DNA of 64,000 bases, taken from positions 26,764,717-26,828,716 of the forward strand of contig CM077828.1 in assembly GCA_039720395.1 (NCBI GenBank), in the 5' to 3' direction. Shown here one piece after another: positions 45,551-58,649 of this stretch. A program made the translations under genes and the position numbers. The notes beneath the pieces were generated by a model. That model saw nothing but the letters and a program-made list of their open reading frames with translations. It made no database searches and had not been told where the DNA came from. This DNA is from Liquidambar formosana. Lineage: Eukaryota > Streptophyta > Magnoliopsida > Saxifragales > Altingiaceae. Each line of letters starts with the position of its first letter. Position 1 is the stretch's first letter.

Positions 45551-46156
45551 CAAAACGCAGGTGAAAACCAAGACAAGAGCCAAGAATACAATGTCAACGT
45601 GACTATTTGCTGTTGTTGATTACCATGGTGCTGAATTTTCCTCTCCTTGATTCCCACGAAGGTGGTAATTTTGTTTTGTTTTGGTTTTTTTCATTAAAAT
45701 GCAAAGGAATTGCCACATAGGCTCTTCGATCCACGTGCGGGTGCATGCGTGATTAGATTCCCATTCCTAATGGTTTATGTTCACACGTTTTTATTTATAA
45801 AAGGTGTAGATTTTGCAAAAACAGTATAAAAATTGGTTCTTCAGAAAAAAAAAAAAAAAAAAAAACCTTCCTGCATCCATTCTCGATTTCGATATGTTGC
45901 ACCAACTTACGCAGAGATAATATAAGATGATTTATTATTTTTTTAATAAATTAGTACCACAACACTGGCTCATCTTGTAATAATAATCGAAAACGTCATA
46001 TTAATTTAATTTATATTGGGCCAGAGCTAGGCCCAAGGAAAGTTGTTTTTTCCTTTTCTTTTACATATAAAATAATATAACTAATTTTAATTAATTATTT
46101 ACAAATCATTCTATATAAAATAATCATTGAACCAACCTTTATCAAGCATGTCAAAC

Positions 46157-46272
46157 TAGGCAATTGGGACTAGCTTAGTAGGAAGGGAAGTTGAGGTAAA
46201 AGATAGGAATATGATAAGTTAGGGATTCGAATCCCTCCCATTATACCAAAAAGAAAAAAGAGAAAAAAAGAA
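46157..46272 (+). mobile_element. tRNA-derived SINE, copy 2
   Basis: Counterpart of the element at 397-512, with better-preserved boxes: TAGCTTAGTAGG (A box) and GGATTCGAATCCC (B box). It is flanked by CATGTCAAAC at 46147-46156 and 46273-46282. Confidence 0.65.
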
Positions 46273-47490
46273 CATGTCAAACAAGATTTAGAAAGTACTA
46301 AACTTTGTACAATTGTATTGTTTCGGCCCAAAATAAAATCTGCAGAAGAACCTGAGTAGGAAAAGTTAGGGATTTGAATCCCTCCTGTTGTACAAAAAAA
46401 AAAAAATGCATAACAAACAAGATTTAGAAAGAACTAATGTACAATTGTATTGTTTTGGCCCAAAATAAAATCTATGAAAGAAGAGGGCGCTATTGCAACC
46501 CCTCAACTCTATTTACACACCCCACTTCTTTCAAGTTTTCAAGGTATTATTAAAAGTATAAAAGATTTTCATAAAAACTAGCTGTATTGTTCATTTAAAG
46601 AATAAATAAATAATCAATCTTGTAGAAGAGAGTTTTTTCAAAATTTGTTGTTAAAGCATACTTTTTGGCTATTTACGGTTTTTATTTCATTTTTACGTAA
46701 ACGAAAATCATAAGTGGCCAAAAAATTACTTAAACAACATATTTGGGAGAAAAAAAATCTCTACAAAATTATTCAAAATGATATTTTCAAATGGATAATA
46801 TGACCAGTTTGCATGAAAACTTTTTTATATTTTTTTATAAAATCTTAAAAAAACTTAAAATAAGTATAGTGTATAAATAAAATTGAGAGATTACAATACT
46901 CGCGCCCACTGAAGAATTTAAGTCTAGCTCAACCCTAAGGCCCCATAAGATTTTCGTAGCCCACCAAGCCATCCTCTAGTACAAGTAGGTGATATATGAG
47001 AACCTAATAGAACGGTTCTTTAGGACTTATGTTTCCGTATACAAAACGTTTTAAGTTCGACTTTTTATCATTTTGAAATCCCTCTACCGGTCAAATTGGA
47101 TGAGGATATTCTGCATTTTTTTTCCCTTTCCATTTTTTCCCGTTTTCCTGATTTTCTTAAATTTAAAATAACAAATAAGCATCTTTCTTTCTTTCTTTCA
47201 TTTTTTTTTTTTAAAAATCCAGAAAGAGAGCTAAAAGCATCAAAGAGGAACAATGAATCCCAACTAGGTTGGCACCCAAAGCACTCACCACATCTGTCTT
47301 TAGCTCCAAATTTTATTGAAAAAAAAAAAGAAAACTAAAGTAAATAAGAAAGCATACAAGAAGATAAGGAAGTAAAAACCAAACTGTCTGGTCTTGGTGG
47401 CTTATAATGCCACAATCCAGCTCACATAAGAAGAATAAAAAGACATTCGAAGACTCTCCAACAGGAAGAAAACCAGCTTAAAAAAAAAGC

Positions 47491-47678
47491 TTAAGAGACA
47501 AATCTATAAAAAGGAAGCCCCAACATATCTCTAGCAAGCTCAGAAGGAACAACACCAGAGTCTGCATGCCACCAAGTAAGATCAAAAAAATTGAGAACCA
47601 AATTAGCTATTTTGTCTGCAACAGAATTAGCTTCTCTGTAAATATGAGAAAAAATCACATTCATCTTCTTAATGAGAG
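47491..47678 (-). pseudogene. LINE RNase H-like fragment (copy 2)
   Basis: Counterpart of 1743-1930, with small substitutions and an additional A in the adjacent A-run. Too short and decayed to encode anything. Confidence 0.6.
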
Positions 47679-48833
47679 AAAAAAATCACAAACAAGCATC
47701 TTTCTAAAACTATGTAGTTTTTGACTTTTGACAAGCAAGAAAAAAGTGTTGTGATCAATCAAAAAGTTAAATTGATCTTAATCCTTAATTGATTGGAAAC
47801 AGACTTTCACCTTGTCTGTGATCCATGGATTGATTAGGCCAAATCCAAAATATCATGACCTTTAACATGAAATGAATAAAATTCAAAAGAAAAATGCTAG
47901 ACATCCTGAATTCGGGATGCTCGAATAGACACAAAGATGGATCCCATAGTGGTGGACCCGATAGAAGATCTTTTTTGGTACAATAAGAGGTGTTCGAATC
48001 ATCCCTAATCTATCCTATACCTATATTTTTATGCACTTGGATTTCTTGCTATGCACATCCAATAGTTGGGATGTGCATAGTTAATGGGATTAACTGTACA
48101 TAGTACAACTAAGCACATCCCAATTAGTACTGTACACAACACCATAGCTTGCTTGGGAACTTAAAAAACTGGATCAAATTAGATATCTGGTTTTTAAGAA
48201 AACCAACTCATAGTTTGAAAAAAATTGTGTTTATACCTTATTTTCATAACAAAATTAAACTGTTTAGGAGGAAAAAAAGATTTACCAAATAATGTAAAAT
48301 TAAAATTGGTCAAACTTATCCTCAACTGATCAAGTTTTCAAATTTGCCAAATAACCTCAATTCCAAATCCCAATGCACCTTCTACCCTACTCCTCTCACT
48401 ATTAGACTAGCTCCTGTCCCCACAATTCAACCCCACCTGGTGGGTCCGTCCGAGGACAGGGGCCATAGAACGTGGACACTGGACAGTAGTGCAATGAAGA
48501 GTGGGGTATCACTGGATCAGGCTTACCATATGGCTAGCATTCACACAACATTTTCCATACGAGGTGATGTAACTATAATCACGTGACCTTGTTCCCCCTG
48601 TTACTATCCTGCGGGCCCATAAACGTGTCGGGTGTGTGAGCGTCGGCGTTGGCTGATTAAATGTTCTCTCGGGGAGACTTTGACTTCCAGCCCAGCAAAA
48701 ATACAAGGAAGGATGACTTTGACTAGTCAATATCGTACGGACTCACTTGGTGTTAGCTTTTGATTGGATGGGAATATATGATAATAGAACCAGAGAGGTA
48801 GTTTAGATTATTAAGTGGGAGTTCGTATAAAAT

Positions 48834-49066
48834 CGAATCAAATTTAAATGATAAAATTAAGAACCAAACTTAATCAAACCAACCATAATTCAATTTGGTT
48901 TAGTTTGATTCTATCTTAAGGCTGATTCGGTTCAGTACCAATACCAACCTTAGATCAGTTTGGTTCTATATCGCCCCGTATTGAATCGACTTGCACCCCT
49001 TATTGGGAACCAACCAAAGTCATTCAGCGAGACTTTGGTCACATACTTTTATTATTTCGCATCAAT
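48834..49066. other. 233-bp copy-2-only block
   Basis: Absent from copy 1, where the flanks join at a shared AAT. It contains repeated TTTGGTT/AACCAAA-type motifs (GATTCGGTTCAG, AATCGACTTGCACCCC) that resemble the end of TAGGGGTGCAA-type hAT relics. No clean target duplication is seen, so a microhomology deletion in copy 1 is as likely as an insertion in copy 2. Confidence 0.55.
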
Positions 49067-49195
49067 AGTTTGATGAGGTAATTGACTTCATAATATTATA
49101 ATGAGCATGTCGTAGTATACTATGGATTCACATTTGTCATTATATTGACATGATATTGTCACATTGATTGTAAAAAAATAACAAATTTTATTTTA

Positions 49196-49478
49196 GGGTA
49201 AATTATAAGAAATCTCCCTCGTGTGTAACCTTTCTACACGTAATTTTTTTGAAGAAAATTAAGTTTCAATGTACCTAGACAACTTATAAATTGAACAATT
49301 AACACCATCGTTAATTGCCATTTATGAAATTAACAGATGTGACGTTTTTCTATCTAATTTCATAAATAACGATTTACTAATAGCATCAATTGTTAAATTT
49401 ATAAACAACCTAATTTTTTTCTTGGAGAGGTTACAAGAAAAATGATTAAACATTAGGAAGGTTTCTTGTCATTTACCC
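49196..49478. mobile_element. Mutator-type MITE (copy 2)
   Basis: Counterpart of 3213-3494, 283 bp, flanked by the same 9-bp TTTATTTTA at 49187-49195 and 49479-49487. Confidence 0.85.
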
Positions 49479-49487
49479 TTTATTTTA

Positions 49488-52400
49488 CAATGCGAGTAAT
49501 ATTATTATGGGTCCTACAAAGGTGAGCCCAAAACACAAAGAAGACTCAAATTAACTCTTTGGGCACTTATTCATTTTATAAGGTGTGCCCTCTCTCTCTC
49601 TAAAAAAATAAAATATTTTTGTTTTGTTTTTTTCTTAGATAAATAGGTATTTGAAGAGTAAACACTTATCCCCAAATTGTATATATATTTTTTTGGTTGG
49701 ATAATAAAAGAAAAAGAAAAAGGATAGACGAAGAAATCAATCGTGTTGATTCTATTTGGACGTGATCATAATAACTCGCCTACCAATTAAGGAACTAATG
49801 ACAGAATGTGTCTAGACGAACCCACAAAAGAGAAAGTTATAAGTACTTCATCAACTCGTTTGAGGTGTACCATAACTTCACTTCAATCCTATCGAAAGTT
49901 AATGTTGGTAACTTCGGTATAGGAGATCCTAATATCACATTAGCAAATTCCCATAACTATCAATAGCATGAAAAGATTAAGGAGGTATAATTTGATTGGC
50001 CCACTGTAGTAAAATATGATAACCAAACTTTGGATCAATCATTTATGGCAAGATATTTTGGACGGTTGGAAAATTAGCCTGTTAAGCTTATGATAGCCGC
50101 CCGAAAAATTTAAGTGAGATCGAGTGGGTGGTGTCCGTAGGTTTGACCAACCATTTGCCTATCTCCATACTTGACTTTGCCCTAGTTCATACAAGGGCGA
50201 AGTCAAGAAACTACCTCAGCGGCAATATTTTTTACAATTTATGACGTTTTAGTGATCATTTTTTAAATTAATACCATATAAAAGATATTTTTTTGTCAAT
50301 TTATACAAATTAACTATATATGTACTTCAAAATAACTACTAATTTCTTTTATTTGGTATTAAGTTGGGAAATGACTATCAAAAAAGAAAAATATTAAGAA
50401 AATTTTTTTTTTGGTTGAAATTTTCAAGTGGGGATAGAACATAAACCTAACTTTGAAATCCTAAATTTTGACTAATGTTGGCGAGGGCCAACTTTTTAGG
50501 CTTAAATTATTTTGTCAAGTTTTTCTAATTCTAAGTGTCAAATTGTTCAAACAAAAACATTATATTGGAATTTAAGGTAGAATATCAAATTTACGGTTAA
50601 CTTATTTAAATGGTTCATTGGGTTTTATAAAATTAAATAGTTTTTAGTTCAAAATTTTTATAAACAATTCATGAAACGTAAAGAAAAGTGAAAGCCAAAG
50701 ATTATTTATTTATTTTTTATTTTTTTAATTTCAAACAAGAGGAAATTTGTGTACGTACTCACGAAGAGTTGAAATCGAGACTTCCGCAAATCCTACACCC
50801 CTATTAGGATGAGACATGCCAGTAAACCTGAGCGTCATTGGACAAGGCCAAAGACTTAATCACCTAAAGTTTGCATATTAGGCCTCTAAGTCTTGTTTCC
50901 ATGCCTAAAATTGGGTTTTAGGTGTGAAGAAAATTTGTATAAAAGGTAGTGTGAACTGTAAACTTTCTCTGAAAAATTAGTGAACCGCAAAACACGAAGA
51001 CTCCAAAAACATATACTAAACTGGCTTTTGGTATGGAAATTAGCCAACAAAAACCCTAGGACTTAACATGCTCAATAAACCCTTTGGAGACCCGTCCTAC
51101 ATAAACTATCATTACGTTACTAAATTTCAACAATTTCAAAATTGTAAAAAAGAATTAAATATAAGAACTCAAGCAAACAAAATATATTTATCCAATATGT
51201 TGAAGGATCAAATCGCTCTAAAGATCACACATAATTAGTAAAGCTAAATTTATTTAACATGTAAGTGTAAAATAGCAACAATCAGATACAATACCGTAGT
51301 ATATAACAAAAATATAGTTTGGAAATAACCTATATTTTGGATGAATGCACATTAAAATGTATTTTTTGATTGTTGTAATCCCTCTTCGATATCCCATGCA
51401 AAAGCATATGCAAAAATAAACAAAATTATTTGACCTCCCATAATATTTGTAGGGGAGCCACCTAAAGCCATTTATCCACTTATTCTTTTTTAAAATAAAT
51501 AAATAAGTATTGTGTTTTTCTAAGATAGAAACTTGTTTGGAAAAGTGAAACACATAAACCTACGGTGCCTAGGCACACACATTGACACATATACAAAATC
51601 CTATAACTACATTAGCATGAAGAGAATTAGGACACGTAATTTGATTGGCCAAACTTTTTGGGCTAATCAATTTAAACATTGATTAATTAAGGTAAGGTAA
51701 TTAATTTTGGTCGGTTGGAGAAATAATGGGCACTTTCTCCTTTTCTCTTGTTTTTGAAGACAAGTGAGGAAAACAAGCGTATCAGAAACCAAAAGTCACA
51801 AAAGTTTCCATTTTTCATTAGCTACAAGTCAAGAAACAGGCTGGTTCTAATTTCCTAATACACGTTTTTTCTGCCTAATAAAGTTGCGATTACCTTAGGC
51901 CGAAATGTTTGCCAAAAAATTTGTTTTTCTCGCCACCAAAATCGTACGTTAAGCCAGTCAAAATCATGAAAACAAAGAAAACTTTGGTAGTCCTCAATCA
52001 AGGTGCATTTGGTGGTTCTTGTAGTCCTACAGGGCTCTGCACGTGGAAAACAATCACTAATTAGGAAATTAATTTTTCCATTAATGTAATTATCTTTCTC
52101 TAATGGCCCCAAAACTCAACGGTAATGTTGGAGGCCTGCCAACATGTTGAACAAAGCCCATCTTGTGGAGCCCAAGCCTTGACGAAGGATAAATCATAGG
52201 GAGTGTCATGTGACGCTAATTATTGCGTGTGAGTGATTAATCATTTTGATTAGGAAATAACGTCATCTCCACTTTTCCACATCGTTGAAAATAAAAAATT
52301 TAAGGGAAGCATTTTATATTTATATTTATTTTTATTTAAGGGGAAGGGAAGTATATTAGAATATATCAAAAGTTCATTAGAGAAACGTAAAAATTAAGAT

Positions 52401-53479
52401 ACTACCAGCGGAAACAACGTTGAATTTAAATATTAGGGCTTGTTTGGGAACTTTAAAAACTTGATTAGATTTTGTCTGGTCCATAACTGTTATCTGGATT
52501 TTAAATAAATCAAGTTATAGTTGGTTTTAAAAAAAAAAAAAAACTGTATTTATACATTGTTTTCAAAATAAAGTTGAACTAATTAGTAGGAAAAATAGAT
52601 TTACCAAATAGTATGAAATCAAAACTGGCCAAACTTATCTTCAGCTGATTAGGTTTTCAGGTTTGCCAAACAACCCCTTAGTCGAAGTCTTCAACCCAAA
52701 AGAGGGGAAAAAAAACAAGAAGCTAAAATCCACCAAGGAGCTCTCGATCATTTTTTTTTTTTTTAGGGGTTAAAGTTAAGGAACACATACAACACGACAA
52801 CAACGAAAACTAACTAGCAGAAAGCATGCTAAAATTAAAGATTAACGCTATCATTTTGAAGATTAATTAACTATAATCAAGTTTTTTGAACAAAATTGAA
52901 AAATTAGTATGTTCAACTACTATACGCAAGTCTAGAGAACGAATGAGATGATGATGACATTGTCCTTATAATTCACATGTTTGAAGTAAAATGTAAAGAC
53001 TATATAAACCTTCTTATCTAATTGAAATATGTACTCTACGCCCATTGGCCCGTTTTCTTAATTTTGCCATTCGAGGATGCATGATTTGCTGTTTCGGACA
53101 AAAAGAAAAAGGAAGAAAAAATGTGTTCACATTTTAGCATACTTTCTTTCTTTGGAAAGTGGCGTCCATTAGTCCTAATCAGTTAGGTGGCACATGAAAA
53201 ATGACAGAGGTAAAGAAATTATGATGCTTAAGTGCAACATTGTCATATCACGTAGCCATCATTTAATCTTGAATTCCAAAACTTTTTTTCCGGAAACAAA
53301 TGAAGCGCTTGGTCTCATTTCGAAACTGCTTTCCCACATCAATTCCAAAACATTATTAGTTTAGGAAAGAAAACTGAAATTTATGGCTGATTTTTTGGGA
53401 CTCATTATGAGTCTGTGAAAAGAGCCCTCTTTTTACAAGGAAGTTGTGGGTTTGAGTTCTCTTTTGCCGAGTCCTTTTC
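49488..53479. other. Copy 2 counterpart of 3504-7490
   Basis: No gene is supported. Differs from copy 1 by small indels, such as a block of about 50 bp near 52181-52232 not found in copy 1 and the loss of about 20-30 bp near 52980 and 53250. Confidence 0.45.
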
Positions 53480-53765
53480 TAATTTTTTTTTTTCTTTTTA
53501 AGCAAATGATTTATAAATTAGAAATATGAACATTCCTATGATCGACCTCCTCCATATAGATGGTGGGAGGTCGGAGATGAGAATGTTACCAGAACGGTTA
53601 CAAAATGCTACTCAAGAAGCAAGTTCATGAGCAGTATGGTTGGCTGCTCTAGGAATACATCTAATAACAAAAAAAAAAGGAAATTTAGTAAGTAAAGATT
53701 TCAAATAAAAAATATTAGGATCAATGGGCCATTGGAATAAAGTCAGCTACCCTAGGCTTTTAACT
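53480..53765 (-). pseudogene. 5'-truncated LINE with RNase H end (copy 2)
   Basis: Counterpart of 7491-7780; keeps the R-C-I-P-R-x-x-N-x-x-A-H-E-L-A signature on the minus strand and a shorter poly-A tail. Confidence 0.6.
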
Positions 53766-55849
53766 AGGATGGTCCATTGAAGAATCAGGCATGATGCCTT
53801 GATCTGTCATAGGGATTTGGGATCACAAACTTATTGGTACCACTTGGATAATTAAGTGCACCAACAATTATTTTTAATTGAAACTCTCAAATTCATTGGT
53901 ACGGTAAATAATTTTTTGAGTTCGTTTTGATGAAGGATGGCATAATTTCATGAAAGAGCGTGCAATTCCTAGGTATAGTACTCATTCAAACATGATGAAA
54001 GTTTGTGACATTCATGAACAAAATGGGACCATAGTTTGAGTGGTCTTAATATGAATTGTCAGACTGCACTGGATGGGGGTCTTTCCCCTTCTTTTGAGGG
54101 GTGCCATACCCCATCTTGCAAAAAAAAAAAAAAAAAAAAAAAAGAGTTTATATTTTCTTTTTTTCAAGGAATTTTCAAGCAGTCCATTATAATGGTTTGA
54201 TGTGAAAGACTCCTAATGTATAAGTATTAAATTTTTTATGTAAAATGTTTTGAGTTTGAATAATGAGTATATTCTTAACGTTAATAGATGTAAAATGAAC
54301 AATGATTATATTTGTATCTATGGGATTAATTGGCCCAATGAATCTATATATCCCTATTTGAAAGGCCAAGGGGGGGAAAACACTTAAAGCAAAACAAAAG
54401 AACAAAATAAAGAAAAAATTAAAAGAAAAGGAAAAAAAACAAAAGAAGAAGCAATAATCTTATCTATGGGGGACTCTCTAGGAGGTGGGGTTGCATTAGC
54501 AAATCAGCCTGATCTCAAAACCTGTATGATGGTTGCATTACTTCAGCTGCACTCAAAGGCTGCTTTTGCAGGGATCTAATTGCATTGAATTGCATGCTGT
54601 CTGTCTGCTCTTTCTTTGGACTGCACAAACAGTTTCAACAGACCACGCGCACCTTTTCAGCATGAGCTACTTGAGTGGAGCCTTGGCAGTATAATTTTGG
54701 GTATGGAGGATACTTCAGACTGGACACTCCAAAGTGAAGGATCTTGTTCAACAAATGTAGCCTTAACTTCCCCTCTTTTGCATTCGAATCTCTTTATTGA
54801 CATTTGTGTCAAAACACTTATTATTTTGTGTCATGTTAATTAGAAGTGGGCAGCATTTGCTTTGAAATGCTAAGACCCAAACAAGAAATTATAATGTTAA
54901 TTAGAATTAATTAGGGAGTGAAAACCATGATTGAATATTCATATCTCATAATCAGATGAATGGATTTATGGGTAGACTCTGGATCATGCATTGTGTAGAA
55001 CCGTGGATAGTGGGGCTAGTTTGGATCTAAACTTCAATAAAAGTGAGCTTACCATATCTATGCTTGATATTAAAATAAAAAAGATAAACAATAAACAAAA
55101 AAACTTAGGGAGTTTCCTTGACTGAAGTTTTGATTTTCCTCTATCGAAATTGCAAAGACAATAAAAAAAAAAAAAAAAATTAGGAATCAAACCCTTGGAT
55201 GCTTGCAAAATGACATTATAATAAGGAGGGTTAGTGAAGCAATTAACCCAATGAAATTTTCAAGGTTATCGTATTTTCATTGCAATTAATATATATATAT
55301 TTTCTAATAAGTTCAATGCAATTAATATCAATAAGTGGGCTTTCAGACTGTTATTCCTTCTTCATTGACATATTAATAAAGTATAGAGGAACAAACCATA
55401 CACTGATTTATTTATTTTTACTTCTATTTCAATAATCATTTTAAATAATTCTATATGTGTTTTTTGCTTGGAGCTAAGGGAAAAATACCATCACCATGAC
55501 AACAAATTCTCCAATCACCCCCCCCTCCCCCCCCAACCCACCTTTTTTTCCTTCAAAATATGGATCAAGATCCAAACCTCCAATCTGTCCCTTATAAGAA
55601 TAAGAGAGATATTACTGGTAAGATAAGTCGATAAAAATAAAAACAAAATTGAAAAATAAAACAAAAACAAACTAGTAAGAAAGGACAAAGCATCTGTTTT
55701 ATATATAAAATCAAATTTATTGAGTGATGGAAAACAAAACAAAGCAACTGAAATTCAATTTCTATAGCATTAGAGGCTAACAGTCCCATAACACTAAAAG
55801 CACCCAAAGCCAATGGTACATGAAAATGACGAAATTAAATAATTAGTCC
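53766..55849. other. Copy 2 counterpart of 7786-9971
   Basis: No gene is supported. It contains poly-A runs (54120-54142, 55163-55179) and only one unit of the 54-bp repeat of copy 1. The end next to 55849 should include the BURP 3' untranslated region. Confidence 0.45.
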
Positions 55850-57210
55850 TCAATCAGCAGTGGCCCAAGTCATGTCATTCTCAAAGATCCAATGGCACAC
55901 CTCAATGAGCCCAGGGCTCGACCCCAGTGCCACAAATGCACCATGCCCTTGACTCCAAGCTGATGTGTCAATATGACAGATGGCAACACCATGATTAATC
56001 CTTGCTTTGCTCTCCACATTTAGTATATCCACCTCATAAACCCTAACCTTAGGAACAGAGTGACAATAATACAGTAAGTACGGAAACAGGCTCTGATGAC
56101 ACGACACTGATTTGGTCACTTTTCCACCGTTGATTCCTCTGACTTTTCCGATCATCACATTTTCCTTTGATCCATTTACATTTTGGGTGGTTCGGACCAC
56201 AATGTCATGGCCCAAGACCGAGACAGCGAAGTCTATCATGTCCTCGACCGAGCTCACGCAGCGCTTGGTCTCACCCTGGCTCGGAGCTCGCTCACACTCG
56301 GCCAGCGCGTTTGTTATCACGCGCTCCATGGTTGAATTCTCCTGCACGTGGAAAATTTCCTTGAGCGATGAGAGAAGGGAAATCGAAAATGGTAATTTCG
56401 ATGAAATTGACCGGGGCAAAAACGATCTTTTCGGCATTCTGTCTCGTATGTCGGGCATCACCATAACATTCCCTTCCTTCAGCATCGACTCCCTGAAGAA
56501 TTTGCCCGGCTCCACCCATCTATTTATGGAATTGCCACAGTTGTTTGTGACACCACTAGTTGCGGAGCTTGAATTGCTGTAATGGGATAAGGTGACACCC
56601 TTATCGACATAGGCCTTGAATGTGCTGTTCAAACCGTAGATTTTGAATCCAACGGCTTGATTCACCGACCCTTTTGCGTACTCCTTGAACGAGTCTTCTC
56701 CCTCGTTGTATGATTTCCCATAATTCGCAAAACTCGCCTTCGTAGAGTTGGAATTCTTCGCATAAGATTGAAATGTGTCCACCCCAACATTGGCTTCATC
56801 TCTATAATTCGAGAAGCTATCGATTGCAGAGTTACCGCCATTGCCGTATCCTTTGAAATTGTTACGTGGTTTGTTTGCAGAATGTCCATAACCTTTGAAA
56901 GTATCGTTTGCACCATTGCCAGACTCGCCATAAGCTGAAAATGTTGATCCAATGGCGTTTGAGTTGTCGCCGTAGTTGATGAACTCAGTGGGGACACCAT
57001 TGCCACTCTTGCCATAGCTGGTAAATGCTTCATCACCTGCAGATCGAGGTGGCTCAACCATTAGGCAATTAAGACAGTGTGTTGAAAACATACAAAGGTT
57101 ATTTTATCTTTTTTTTTTTTTTTTTTTTGGGGGTAAGTTACGAAGGTTATTTGAAAAAGCATGTACAGTAGATATATTTATGAACATGGGCTCACTCTAC
57201 TCTTTCTTTC

Positions 57211-57241
<31 letters not shown>

Positions 57242-58294
57242 TTAAAATTTGGCCTATAGGAGGCACTTGGCTCTAAAAAAGTAAGAAAAATGAATTTCAA
57301 GTAGAGTTCATTGATATAATGATATCATTTATATTATTATATAATTAAATATCAGAAGTGCCTCATTTAACATTTTGGTCTTACGTCTCAATATGTATCA
57401 AGTTGGCTCTGATCGATTTTGACCTGAATTCGTGTCGTCGGTGTAGCTTGAAAAGGACAGTTTATGGTCGTTAGCATTCAAGTCATAGCTGGTGAATCGG
57501 AGATGAGGAACGTTTACAAGTGGGTCATAGTTCTTGAACTCGCCGGACCCACCGGTTGCACCCGAACCGTAATTGGTGAAGGTCCCGTTGGCTACATTGG
57601 CATCATGGGCATAGTTTGTGAATGTCTCGTCATGGCCAGTCGAGTCTCTGCTGTAGCGAGTGAACAAGTCATTGGGTATGTTAATCCCGTCCGAGTAGTT
57701 CTTGAACGAGTCAACGCCACCGAGTCGAGAAGTTCCATAGGTTGCAAAGCGTTTATTGGAATAAACTGCAAAGTTGGCGTCTTTTTCGGGCATTTCCAAT
57801 GTGGGTAGCGAGTCAAAAAGGCAGAACAAGTTGGCGGACGAACAGAAGGATTCAAGGTGAGAAGAGAGAGCATTTTGGGTGGCGAGTTTGGTGAGAGTTG
57901 CATAGCCAATGGCGTTTAGTGGGGAAGCTTTGGAGAAGAGGAAAGATGGCTTGGGAAGGTTGTTGGAGATGTGTTTGTTCCAATAGCGAATTGGAGAAGC
58001 TTTGGCCGTAAATGGGCCATCTCTGGATGGCGACTTTCCTGTATTTTCACCCAGCCCGGTGAAACAAGCCTGCATTCGTATAACAAGAAAATCATCTGTG
58101 CAGTGTCTCATTGGTGATCTATAAATTTATGTGCCTATTATAAGGAAGGGTCAAGTGGAGAAGATGTTGAAAGCTTAGGCATAATGCATTGTAGTAGAGC
58201 AGAAAAACAAAGATGAAAGGAGAGTCCTTACATTGAAAGATGAGAGCACTAAAGACAAGAAGAAAATGCCCTTGAGCCTGGGTCCTCCATACAT
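55850..58294 (-). CDS. PG1beta-like BURP-domain protein, copy 2 (intact)
   Basis: Three exons are inferred: 58232-58294 (63 bp), 57424-58069 (646 bp) and 55850-57036 (1187 bp), giving 631 residues, close to the roughly 620-630 usual for the polygalacturonase-1 beta-subunit-like family. Exon 1 encodes MYGGPRLKGIFFLSLVLSSF, a signal peptide. Exon 2 starts ACFTGLGEN and includes ASLIRYWNK and the first FxxY repeats. Exon 2 joins exon 3 in phase 1 (CAG-GTCAAA donor, TCTGCAG-GTGATG acceptor), completing a Gly codon. Repeats of about 14 residues (FTSYGKSGNG, FKGYGNGGNS and so on) fill the middle. The C-terminal BURP domain has CHx10CHx27CHx25CH and ends ENDMTWATAD. Family proteins are cell-wall proteins that associate with polygalacturonase; role here inferred from family. 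Most relatives I recall have only the first intron, so intron 2 is worth checking. Confidence 0.92.
57037..57423 (-). other. BURP copy 2 intron 2
   Basis: 387-bp intron with canonical borders. The sequence CAGGT is present across both borders (CAG-GT at the donor and CAG-GT at the acceptor), forming a 5-bp direct repeat. Inside are poly-T runs (plus strand) at about 57110-57128 and 57211-57236. Confidence 0.75.
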
Positions 58295-58303
58295 TTTCTC
58301 CAA

Positions 58304-58339
<36 letters not shown>

Positions 58340-58641
58340 GTTTGTTTTGGACGAAATATAGGCAAGATAAAGAACGAATGGTACTTTATTCTTCTTTTTC
58401 TTTTGTCAAGTTTTGCTTTGGAAAGTAAGTATGCCGGATTAATTTGCATAGGGAGAGAGCGCAAATCTGTGGTTATTGTTCGGTAACTCACTGTCTACCA
58501 AAAGGGCAAAAGGGAAACTGACTATGTGTCTCTTGAGAGAGACAGAGAGAGGAAGAGATGCCCCTAACGAATCTAACAGAGGATTTCCACTTTAATACAC
58601 CAGGACTGGACATTCACTACCTGCCTAAGGCTTGCTATTTC
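58295..58641 (-). promoter_or_regulatory. BURP copy 2 leader/promoter
   Basis: Counterpart of the copy 1 promoter without the hAT element; the unoccupied target AAGCATTA is at 58642-58649. It carries a (GA)n tract at 58307-58337 just upstream of the ATG. No clear TATA box. Confidence 0.4.
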
Positions 58642-58649
58642 AAGCATTA

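Larger units (their letters stand above)
42389..45759. repeat. Local duplication, block B
   Basis: Second copy of block A, enlarged to 3.4 kb by a SINE (42661-42851), a hAT MITE (43539-43875) and a Mutator-like element (44027-45303). Removing them leaves roughly the length of A. It has its own (GA)n tract at 45517-45547. Its right end stops 14 bases before the start of the long copy-2 homology at 45774. Confidence 0.9.
46476..49186. other. Copy 2 counterpart of 724-3203
   Basis: No gene. It includes the LINE RNase H remnant at 47491-47678 and the copy-2-only block at 48834-49066. Otherwise near-identical to copy 1. Confidence 0.5.
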
